From positions 124,001-188,000 of the forward strand of contig JAPZLL010000047.1 in the NCBI GenBank assembly GCA_036250225.1: 64,000 nt of DNA. The letters are read 5' to 3'. A program made the translations under genes and the position numbers. Below, one piece after another: positions 19,572-30,231 of the stretch. The notes under the pieces are model-generated. The model worked only from the letters and a program-made list of their open reading frames with translations, had not been told where the DNA came from and did no database searches. The DNA comes from Cercophora sp. LCS_1. Taxonomy: Eukaryota > Ascomycota > Sordariomycetes > Sordariales > Lasiosphaeriaceae. How positions within the stretch are numbered: the stretch's first letter is position 1; every line of letters starts with the position of its first letter.

Positions 19572-21691
19572 GTTGCCGGCCCGAAGGACGGAAGCTCTTC
19601 ATGGAAAGAAGCTTGACCCTGCGAGTAGAATGAAGGACAATATGTGAAAGATAAGCGTCAGCAAATGCGGGGAGGCAAAAGGCAGAGTACCCCCGCGAGT
19701 GTATCAAGGTGCGATCACCGGCTGTGGCTGCATCGTAGCGGCTGCCTTGCGAAATGTGTGGTGTTGTGATTGGCAGTATGCACGCAAGCTCAGCCAAGAT
19801 GCATATCCATCCGGTGGCGGCGAAATGGGGAGACGGCGGGATACAGGGAGGGAGTTTAGGCACGTACCTACTGAGTCGAACAGTTTCCGAAAGACCACGG
19901 GCTCAATATCTCTGGTTGTAAGTTTTGTCCCGACCCAGATCTTTGATTCCTAAAAATCGACCTCGCTCGAAAGCCTAGAGCTTGGGCGGCTTGCCCTGTG
20001 TCACCATCGCTTCTGCCAAGCTCCGAGTGCCTAAAAATGTCGACGTGCATGGAGCTTCGGGGCAGGGAGGCTTGATTAGGCTTGTTGGAGATCAGTGGGA
20101 GCAAAATCAGACTCTTGGAACTAAGGAGTTTGTACGGCGCTCATTGGTAGCCTGATCAAAAGCGCGGGGTTGACCGCATTTGCGAAAACGGGGCTATTAA
20201 TCGCTTGGATCTCGTGCTTTTGACGAAAGCGGAGGTTACCGCTTGTTTCCGGCGCCTTTGCGTGGCTCTTGCGCAGAGATGCATCAAGGCTTCGGGGTGG
20301 AGATTTGGAACTGAGTGACGGGGTTTCAGCCTACCGCCCGACAGCAACCAACCTTGGAAGGACTGTCCAACCAAGGCGCCGTATTAGGTAACTTGGCCAC
20401 ATGAAGCCACAAGAAAGCCCCGCGGGAACTGCTCCCGGTGTACGCACCGGGACGGCTGCTGGCTCTTTGGGCGGAAAAGAGTCCGGTCCATGTTCTCTGA
20501 CGTCCGGGGTCACCGGATGAAGCCACCGCTGCCAAGACGCAACCAAATCTCCTTAATGGCGGGCTAATTAGTTAGCTGGCGAGCAACAACATGGTGTTTG
20601 ACGATGACCGTGTCACCAAGCATATGCCATTACTGACCAACACGGAATCCCTGATTTCGTGGGAAGATGTGACGTTGGGATGGCAGGAATATTGCTGCCT
20701 CAACGACGACTTTGGCTATCTCGGGTTTCCACGGGTCCAAAACAACAGCTGCCCCGAATGTGGTGATAGGGCTGAGCAGCGGTGGATGCAGCTCCCATGC
20801 CTTTGAAACAGCTTATTGACTATTGACCAGAGTTCCCAGAAGGGATGTTGTCCTCCAACCCTATTGCACTGCCCGAGTTGTGTCCAGCCTACTCCAACAT
20901 CGCCTTTACAGTCCTTGTATATGACATTGAAGCCTACGAACCAGGCAGGGACTACACGCAGTTTATGCGCGACCTGATCTTTGCCCTCACTACGCTCTCG
21001 ATACGACTAACTCGGGGAGACGACGTACTTGCTGTGATCCCACTTGTTCCTAGTAGTTGAGGGTCCGGCTGCGGTGAGGGCACTCCCGGTGGCGGTCTGG
21101 TTTTCACGTTAGCCGACCTCTTCTCAAATGTAAACGACTAGGAAAAACCAGCTCCTGGCTCAAACCCCACGCCTTCGTAGGCGGAAACGGCTACCAAGGT
21201 TCCCCCTGGGAAATCTTTCGCCTCTCTTCCTCTCTCTTCAATCTCACCACCAACCAAAACATAACCGTGATCGGCAAAGGTTTGGCCTATCCCATCCCAT
21301 CCCATCCCATCCGACCATTTTCTGCTTCTAAACAACAACAACTAACCCCAACAGGCAGCGCAGCCTACGGGTACCGCTCCCGGATCTGCCTTCTCGAGTC
21401 CAGCGTCCGAGAGCCAAGAATCTCCTGCAATTGGGCTTGCACAGCCATCGCAATGTTGAAAACGCGCTGGGCTGCAGGATTTTGGCCCTGCGGCGCGCCG
21501 CCTCGCCAAGAAGCCTGCAGTGGTCGGACTTCTTGATAGAGCCGCCCACATCCCTGAACGACGCAGGGGGGCCTGATCAATAAATGCACCCAGTTGCTGC
21601 CCATCCGTACATCCATGTCTTCTCTGGAGCTTCTCACATCGGGCTATCGGGTGCCTTTTCTGCGCCTTGAAGCCCCAGTAGTACCGTCGCC
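19572..21691. other. Intergenic, no gene recognised
   Basis: About 2.1 kb. Two open frames at 20591-20806 and 20845-21060 have no recognisable domain and no splice context. A short CCCAT pentanucleotide run (five copies) occurs around 21289-21313. Confidence 0.45.
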
Positions 21692-23346
21692 ATGTCTTTC
21701 CCGCTGCGGAAACCAAAAACTTGGCCCTACGCGGCGAGTTCAACCGGGAGACTCCGTGGTTCTCTGCCCCTCGGCGTGCTAGGATTCAGGTTGCAGGTGT
21801 ACGAAGCTACCGGGCACGCGAGGAGGATATACGTCGATCTCAGCAAAGATATTGTCGATTATCTCGATGCGAACGCCAGCGACACCCGCGCGTCGAGCAG
21901 CTATGTCGGACTGTCGCTGTTCATGGTTGGCAGGGCACCCGAGAAAACGAAGCCAATGGTCATGATCGTCTCGGAGGACAAGAACGCAAGAGTTGAGGCA
22001 TTTCGCCTGGTCAACAAAAGCGGCATTCTGGCCAAGTATCCCGGTTTTGAAGTCGGCCACATGCCGCTGAGGGCAGAGTTTGAGAACCTCCAACCATTGA
22101 GAGATGCAGCAGGGCCAAGGGCGCAGGGAGCTCCTTCCGATTTCGAGGATGAAGATGAGTCGGAGGAGTCTGATTTTGAGTTTGACGTTTTCACACCCAT
22201 GACAGACTTGAAGACAGAGGGAAGGAGCCTCCGGGCTTGGCGGGGTAATGGCGTGGGTAGTGGAGAGATGCAGTCGGCGACGGCTGGCGGTCTCGTCGAG
22301 TGCAACGGGGAGTACTATTTCCAGACCGTCGCCCACTTTCTGAAGCCGCCAACCGCGAAGACTCTAGCCGGAACGTCAGACTCTGGAGACGAATGGGACG
22401 CAACAGGGCTGAGCGATTTCGAAGAGGATGGCGATGATGACCTGGTCCAGGCAACCAGCCGAGGAAGTTGGACGCCCGATGGCGACTCGTCCGCGTCTGA
22501 AGCCAGTTCGGACGCTGACATTCTCGACTCTACCCCACGGTCCCGGACGAGCTCAAGCCGTGCGTTTCCGCAGCCACGGGATCCTCCCCCCAGCGCCGGA
22601 ACACCGGAAACACCGGAAACACTCATCAAGATCGGTCGCGTCGCCCTGCTGTCGGACGCTCACGATTCAGCATTTATCCATCTGGACGCAAACCTTCCAA
22701 CACAGCTTCGACTTTCCAGGGCTCGCATGCGCGTGGATGCCTTGCACTTGGAAGGCTTTACCGAGTCCATCGAAAAAAGACCTGCGGACACAACGATCAA
22801 AACAACGACCTCCCGCGGGAATCTCACTGGCACCCTGTCGGGTTCTCTTTCATATTTTCGCCTGCCCCACGCAGCAACTTTCCAGAAAGTGTATACCGGC
22901 AAGCTGGAAAGACCTCTGGCACCTGGTGATTCTGGCAGCTGGGTTCGGAATACGGTCACCGGCAAGTTGCTCGGCCACATCATCGCCGGTAGCCCAACGA
23001 CACGTTTACACACGCCAAGGATGCTTTCGACCGCCAGAAACGTACACGACAGGGCGAATCCAATAGCCAACAGCATCCACTACTGTCAAACCACGTCGAG
23101 ACAGAGTCTGAACGTCTCTTGGGTCACAGTGCCACCGGTCGGCAACTGGGAAGAGGACCGAGCAACCACTCGTACAATCTCACAACCTCCGACGGATGGC
23201 GACCAGGCCCACGAGACTCGTACCGGCATCCGGTGGAGCCAGTAGGACACCCCGTGCAGGGAGACACCACGTTGACCGAGAGGTTGTCAGACTTGTGGTG
23301 GCGTTTCAAGATTTGGGCAAGAGGCGTGAGGTCACGTATCCGATAG
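21692..23346 (+). CDS. Uncharacterised fungal protein with trypsin-like triad, C-terminal frameshift
   Basis: Main frame 21692-23245 (517 codons). An N-terminal alpha/beta part (YVGLSLFMVG, KPMVMIVSED, then KYPGFEVGHMP) is followed by an acidic, low-complexity middle and a C-terminal part with the layout of a chymotrypsin fold. TVAHF (His about 215) resembles TAAHC, HDSAFIHLD (Asp about 325) resembles the DIAL strand, and PGDSGSW (Ser about 414) is the serine loop. It resembles a large uncharacterised fungal family ending GDSGSWV then GHIVAGSP. After AGSPTT the expected sequence (AKDAFDR) continues in another frame to 23346, so one base seems lost near 22999. Function unknown; proteolysis is not shown. 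An upstream exon may be missing. Confidence 0.6.
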
Positions 23347-26300
23347 CCCTCCAAAGCGACCCTCGCTTTGGTCGGCTACGAAAACGGCTCTGGGGACTTG
23401 CTCGGGGCACTCTGGCGCCTCTTCTCAGTTGCATTTGTGTTTGTGAACTGGATTATGCCCAAGATCAAGTCGTGGCTGGCTGCCAGGACGCCACAGAGAA
23501 TCTCTGTTAACCGGCAACCAACATATGAGGCTGATGAGGTAGGACGATACGAGTTGGTAGGGAGATCGTGGGGTCATGGGCAAAACGAGGGGAGACGATA
23601 GGGTTAAGACTGAGAGTTGCGAGAAAAAAAAGGGGCTTCTTGGTTAATGGACGGACTTTGGGCCGGAGGTTTAGAGCAAGAGAGCTATTCTTCGCACCCC
23701 CATTTCGATCCATTACACACCCCTAGCCCCAGAGAATAAGCGCGTTTCCTTATTACAAAAGCCTAAAGCGCCTTTAAAAAGGTATAAATGCATTTTGAAA
23801 AGACCTAGAGGCTAACATTAATAGCACATATCGCTATAAACATTTAGGGGTACTTGCCCTTAAAAAGGGCACTACCCCCTGTCCATGCCAGGGCTTAAAA
23901 GCTATAATGAATATGGGGGTTTAGTGATGTTAAAGTGGTATTGGGGAAGTTGGGGTATGGGGGAAAGTAAAATGGGAAGTGCGAAAGAAGGTTGCCTTAG
24001 GGTAGTCACGGGTATGTGTTTTTGCACACCCCCTTTTCATTTTCGACATGCGGTTCCCAGATATATTTTCAAAAAATACAGAGGCCATAACTGGCGCCGC
24101 CAAAAGGCCACGGTTCTATATGAGCGCGTGATATTAAATACACAATGGGTTATTCAAAAAGTAGAGCTCATGTTTATCCAGTACCCATGGGTAATCTCTG
24201 GCCCCAGCCCCAATCCCACCACGGAAAATCCGGACTCTGTTCCCATACATTTTGGTGTCGCGGCTTTCTACCAGGGGATCGAAAGGCCCAGCCTCTTCCT
24301 CTTTGCTATCCAAGCCTTCTGGCACAACTCATCCGACCTCTCCTTCTTGTGCTTTTTGAAATACCTAGCCCAATTGGAGGTAAGGGCCCCAGAATATCCT
24401 TGAGAGATGAGCCTAAGGGACCCAACGTCAAGGATATGACGGCTGACCACTTGTTGCTGAAGTGAGAAGGAAGCAGGGGAGAATATAAACACTGGTCTGT
24501 GATTGAGATGTTCCTGCACAGGCGGGGTACAGCACGCACACACAACCCCAACCCATATATGGGGGACCATATCCACCCGAGGCTTCATCACTGTCTGCAA
24601 GGCAAGAACGAGGATCGCCGGTCCTGCACGCAACCCCGAGAGCAAAACTGAGTTCGCTTGGCAAGGTCCAGCAAGAGTCAGATTAAGTTGTATTGGCCCA
24701 GGTCGCTTTGGCATGGTTGCAGCCCCGCTCCGAAATGCACAAGGCGTCTGACTTGCCGCCCCTGCAGCCGTTGGTCCTCCTCCACGACGCCTAGCCAAAG
24801 TACCACATCACTCACCAAACCCGAGTCCTGCGACCTTCTTGGATACGCCGAGGCTGGCCACGCGATGGCCGTCCTTGAAGACACCCGCCTCAACCACACC
24901 ATGTATTCCTACAACGCTCCAGGGAGCCGTCTCAGCCTGAACCACAGGAAGGTCATTGACACCGCCCACTCCAGATGTTTCAGGTACCACTGGTGAGGAT
25001 TTGACTTCCTAGTCTAGTAAGCCAGTTACGTCACCAGCTGGGTCGGAAAGGTCGTCAAGACCCTCTACGTCCTGTACCTGGACAGACCGGAGAAGCGCAC
25101 TAATAACGCTACTAATACGCTCTTGCTGGAATTTGGTAAGTGGTCTAAAGAGCTCTACGACGAAGTTAGCGTTTTCGATAACGTTTAGTGGAGGAGGTTG
25201 AAGGAGCTGTGGAAGGGTGTCAACGCCACGTCCTGGGACGATGTTATCCTTTAACCCAGTATACAAGAGCAGCTGATTTATAATGTTTAATGTTTTCTTT
25301 CGCACCCGCAGTATTTATATACGTAGGACCGTCTACAGTCACCGCAACAACCTCATACCACAGCCACCAACCCAATTTTAGGAGTTGAAGCTACTCTCTC
25401 GCTCGCTCCCGTCTGGTTGCTCACATACCATCAAATACACGCCATTCTTTCCCCTACACACGTCCTCGCCACCCTCGCTCTGGCCCACTATCCTCGCGCG
25501 CGGAAACGCCTCTATCGTGGCCGCTAACAACCATCCCGGCCGCAACGGCGACTTCACCTTCAACTAGAGCGTTCAGTGCGGCCAGTGCATGACATTTGAC
25601 GACAGAGTGTCGTTCTTCTTGGGCGTCACTCCGACCCGACAACACAATGTCTACAAGTTCTTCTCGGATCTGGGATGGGTTGGGGAAGGCGGGGACATTT
25701 TATGCTAGGCCAAGCACAAATCAGTAAGTTACTTTCCTTGCGGCGTCAGGCTTGGTTAGGTAACGGATGGGGCTGGCTGATCTGATGGTAGGGTCAGTGG
25801 ATGTCGGGCGATCGCAGGTGCGGCAGATGATCCGGTTTTGAAGCAGGGTGCAAGGAGTGTGTGTGGTGGTCAACTATGTGACGGACATATTGTGAGAGCG
25901 GTCATGGGGGTTTGTAGTGCGGTGTCAAAGTGAGAAGCAATGGATCGAGCCGCAGGCCATAGCATTTCAACTGCAGGGGCCCCATTTGCCAGGCAGCTTG
26001 CTGGTTACCTGGCCGAGAGCTAGTAGTGCACCGTAGCGGGTGAATCAGAGATCGGTCGGGGACCTCCAAGTGCTCAAGTTCCGTCTCCACGACTGGTCCC
26101 GGAAAGGAAACGAACAAGAGAAAATGAACAGTCCTGCGTGAATCAATCTAAGGGCAAGTCAGCATCTGCGCCCACTGATGTCGGCTAGTCTAGAAGTACA
26201 TACCCGACAACCAGCGTCAGTATGAGATAAGTCCAGGGACAATGTGGAATCCCCCGGCCCACTCTCGGCATTTGCGCTCCCCTTCGCTACCCTGAATACC

Positions 26301-27584
26301 GTAGACGTGGCATGGATCAGATTTGAGAACATCATGTGCGGCTCGAACGGCGGTTATCACTAGGAACAGAGCCAGTCCGCCGTGCATTATCGCTGCGACG
26401 AGCGGCGGCATCAGGACTTTGAGTCGGCGAACGCGCACCAGGCTCGTGATGGCCCATGATGCGGAAATGATCCCCTGTTCGGAAACAGACCGTCAGCTTC
26501 TCTGCCGATGCTTGGCAAAGCCGGTGGGAGGGACTCTGGAGAACACACTGCGACGAAGTTCGGAAAGACGTTCACTTGGATATCCCACCGCGGTCATCCA
26601 GTGCGCGCTGATGGCAGCGGGGGCCACAGGTCTGTCTTAGTGTCTCAGCGGGGATTCGGGGGCCGCATCAGCGATAGGGAGGAGTAGTGTCGATTCACTG
26701 GCGACGGGGCTGGCCGCGCGTTGTTGCTGTGGCTGTTGCTCCACCGTAGAGTGAGCTCCTGTTTACGAACGGTGTCGGCGACGGTATGATGGAGGAAGGG
26801 AAAGAGAGCTTTGGTTCCCGGATTTCGAATGCCAGTGGCAAGCCCGAGGCTAGGCAACACCTGTCCTGATCCGCCCACAGGATAGGAGGAATCGGATAGG
26901 TATTTTCAATTGTTCAGATTTCGTGAAAGGGTGGGAATTCAACTTACGTTCGCCTTGGCGTGTTCTTTCGCTCGGTTGTCAACCGGACTGGCAACCCCAG
27001 CCTCAGCCATCACCGTGCCAGATGCTGCAGCAACACTGTTTGCCAGGGGAAAGGCAACTTCGATCTGGAGGTCATCGTTGACACTAGCTGTTTGGTTGAC
27101 AATGGGACCGAGTCTTTTGTCGGCAAGGCGATTTACGTAAATGAACGCACTTCGGTCAGAGCTTCATCTCGGCCCGGCGGTTACTTTGATATGTTCACTG
27201 CCCCTGAGACGTTCTGGGGATCAGGCAAGTGGTGGAGGGACAAAAACATTTGGAAATGAGAAGGGTGGTAGCAGGATGTTAGGAAAGAGTAAGTGTTTTA
27301 TTAGAGGAAGACATAAGTCGAGAGGCCGTCTCTCTCGAGAATACACCAGCTTAAGCTAAGTTCAATAACTACCTTAAGCGTCAAAGCAGAACCATTCTGT
27401 ATTAATCCTTTCGCCGACATCTCGTTACCTATCAAGATTAACGTCCTATGGCACCGTCGGTCCTGGCGTAGCAACACTAACATGAGGCCAGTTCACACCG
27501 CTATTCTACTTCCCACCGCCTCTGCCAACAGGCGTCCTAATTACCCCGCAAGACCGGTTCATTTTCCAACAGGTTGCACCGCCA
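23347..27584. other. Gene-poor 4.2-kb stretch
   Basis: Bases 23740-24200 are AT-rich with many short purine and pyrimidine runs (for example GCCTTTAAAAAGGTATAAATG) and look like degraded repeat DNA. The 24.7-25.7 kb part has fragments of protein-like frame broken by stops (for example around 25500: NASIVAANNHPGRNGDFTFN and then TAG) that I cannot assign. A plus-strand frame at 26960-27259 ending KWWRDKNIWK has no known family. Confidence 0.45.
26217..26470 (-). CDS. Possible exon of a small membrane protein
   Basis: The minus-strand frame reads through IISASWAITSLVRVRRLKVL into a hydrophobic segment (PPLVAAIMHGGLALFLVITA) and ends in a cysteine-containing loop. Composition is protein-like and suggests one or two membrane spans, but I could not find a start, partner exons or a family. 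It may be part of a decayed gene. Confidence 0.3.
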
Positions 27585-29680
27585 TCACGATTGGCGACTC
27601 TCCCCTATTACCATCCCATCTCCAATGCCAGGCGGTAACAGATCTGCAACACCGCGCTGTATACTCGCCAGGCTCATCGTGTGACTCTGAGCCGCAGCAG
27701 ATCGGAGCATGATCTGCTTCGTCTCGGGGACTAAGTCGACCACAACGGTGCTCCTATTCTCGAATCCGAGCAACACCTTGAACTTGGAGCACACGCTGCC
27801 GTCAGTCGTGATGGCCAACAACGCCCTAAAGAGATTCTTGAGCACAGCGTCTTGCTTGTTGCTCACGCCTTCTAGAAGGGAGATGTTGTCGATGATGCAG
27901 GAAATCGTGATATCTTCTTGTTCGATCTGGCGAATCAGGAGGTGGAAGAGATCGCATAGCGCGAGGACATTGTGGCTGCAGATGTCCTGAAAGAAATTAA
28001 TGTCGTTGTCGACGAATTCTAGGTTTGGCTCCGGTTGGGTATGGCTAGGGTACTGGATCAGCAGTTGCAGGATGAGACTGCGGATCAGCCCGCTGGGTCC
28101 GTGGATGGGATCCGAGTCGGAGATGTGCTGTCCGCAAAAGTAATGCAGCGAAACGGTCTGGGGTGTCTGAGCCATGGCCAGAGCCAGGGAGGCACAGCAG
28201 ACCGACAGCGGGGATGCTTTCCCGTACCCGTAGCCAGTGCAGCGAGCCTCGACGAGGAGGAGATTGCTCTGGCGTTGCGATACCCAGCTGATAAATTTGC
28301 TGTCGGTGAGGAGCCACCTCGATCGGCCCATGGCTTCCCTCTCGATGCGGTTGCCGTCGCGGAGAACGCACTCCAAGTCTTCGATCGCTCCAAAAGTTGG
28401 GACGTTCAGATGTCCAACCAGTTGGGTGACGGTGGCGTGTGCTTGTGGTGCACTCCAGGCGGGTTCATCTCGTGGTGGAAACGACGAGGGTTGAGTTTCT
28501 TCAGAACATTAGTTTGGCCAACCAATATATCACGTGGGAGTCGAGATGTGCGGCTAGGAATTACCTTTGATGTATTCGCTTTCCACGGTAATATTGTAAA
28601 TCGACGTCTTCACTATCGAGAGTATCACGGGGTTAGCCGATTCCCCAATCCGCCTTATCTCGTCTCTCGATGCTTGTTTGATATCCTCCAGCAGTTCTCC
28701 ATTGCGGACACCTTGATTCCACAGCTGGCGTATCAAGTATTTGTTTTCGTTGGCTGTCTGACGTATGGCCTCAGTATTATGGCGAGTCTCTGAATCGACT
28801 CGCCTGTGCACTGCTTCGATGTGAAGGTGAAGCGACTTTGAGATATGGTCCAGGTGTTTTGTGACATCCTCAATCTCATTGGCCTCGCTGGTGCGGACTT
28901 GAGACGATTAAACCAATACCGGGCACGTAGTTCAAGTAGGGATTAACTCACATATTCCGGTGTGCTTACACAGTAGAACGTTGATCAACTTGGGGATATC
29001 TTGAAGGAGCGCCCCGTACATTGCTTGCACCTCTGTTAGGAGACTCAGGTCCGAAGGGAACGCTTTCCAGGCTTCGACCGCCTCGAAAAATAGAAGAGGG
29101 ATGTTCTCGAATGCGGATAGTATCTTCTCACGATTTTCCGCAGTTTTTTGTAGTATCTTTTCTCGCATTAGTTCTGCATCGTCCAGGCAGCGAATGGATA
29201 CGAGAGAAAACTGACCTTGAAGATGGCTACCAACCCACACCTCACGAATCTGAGGCCCATCTCGTCCGGAATCATCTCGAGGAGCGGCATCAGCATGGTT
29301 GCGTAAGTGTCGCCACCTCGCCTTGCAAGCCGGCGGAAGGGGTTCTTATCCCCTTTTGCTTTGTAGTCCTTCTTTCCTTTCTCTATGGCGGCGACACAAG
29401 CGTCTCGTGCTTCCAGAACTGAGTCCCAATCGCACTTCCAGTCTTTGACGTCCTGCGTAACGGCTGGATGTGTTGAGTTGGTTAGAACATCTCGTAGTTC
29501 TGTCGATCTCGGGATCGCAAACATGGCGCGTTGCTTGTCATATGGAAGGTTGACCCCTAACAAGGGGTTGAGCCTGACTCCGTCGGTGGCACACCACCTC
29601 TCATAGTCCTCGAGCGAAGCATCGTCGCGTAGCCTCGCGAGCAATGCGAGGGGCATTTTTGGCTGTCCAGATTCCGACAT
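27585..29680 (-). CDS. DUF7708-domain protein
   Basis: Four exons: 29680-29216, 29156-28952, 28897-28565 and 28498-27585, with introns of 59, 54 and 66 nt; 638 residues. Intron 1 uses the acceptor GAGAAAAG after an AACTAATG branch site. A nearer CAG would break the frame. The N-terminal half (RREKGK-type linker, NPFRRLARRGGD, LLEMIPDEMGLRF, NREKILSAFENIP, YGALLQDIPKLI) matches DUF7708, an uncharacterised domain of many fungal STAND-like and ankyrin proteins. The C-terminal half (RWLLTDSKFISWV, LLLVEARCTG, VSLHYFCGQH, then GPSGLIRSLILQLL and ISCIIDNISLLEG) is the P-loop-like region of that family, with a degenerate phosphate loop (GYGYGKAS). Function is unknown; relatives are linked only by domain context to NLR-like proteins. 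Confidence 0.78.
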
Positions 29681-30231
29681 TGTTTGTCTGTCCACGAAAT
29701 TTGGCACGGATGCTGGAAGAAGATGAAGTTTTCTGCCATGGGATGGGTCTGTTGATGTTCTTGGGCAAGCAAGCCGTGGTCCAAAAATCGCGGACTCTAA
29801 TGTCAAAGGTAGTGGTGTGATGTGGCTTGGCTCTATTGTTTGCTAATAATGCTACAACATTTCTGTTCATGCAATAGCTTACTGTATGTTAGTGCAAATA
29901 CATTATGATAATGCGTGACGGGGAATTGGTAACGCGAAACGGGGCCTAAAATTCTCAGGTGCTCTGTAGAACATCTCTCTCTAGTGGTAATGATGGTGTG
30001 ACATTTGGGCTGTGGTCTGGTGAAGTGTCACGCCACACTCCGGCATGATCACGATGAAATCGAATGACCTACTCATCTATTTCACGCGAAACGTAAACGC
30101 CGCTATCAAAGAATAGACTCATTAGAAAGCTAGTTTTACCCGCTTGCCTGCTAAGATTGCAAAACCTATCTATCCCAAACGAACAACTTGTCCCACTCCG
30201 AGCCATTGCTTTTAGCTCCGTATTCTACATC
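29681..30231. other. Intergenic, no gene recognised
   Basis: A 550-bp divergent spacer between the DUF7708 gene (minus) and the AAA ATPase gene (plus), AT-richer than its flanks. It probably contains both promoters. Confidence 0.5.

Noticed and set aside
24010..24172. Third MITE copy (TTTTTGCACACCCC .. CAAAAAGTAGAGCTC)
   Set aside because: The ends resemble the 44.8-kb TIRs (about 18 of 23 on the right), but the interior does not align; too weak to list.
29156..29216. Frameshift in the DUF7708 gene between exons 1 and 2
   Set aside because: The nearest CAG breaks the frame, but a later AAAAG acceptor behind an AACTAATG branch site keeps it and aligns without a gap.
30157..30231. Earlier start of the AAA protein
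   Set aside because: The frame begins with TTG; the first ATGs are at 30232 and 30235.
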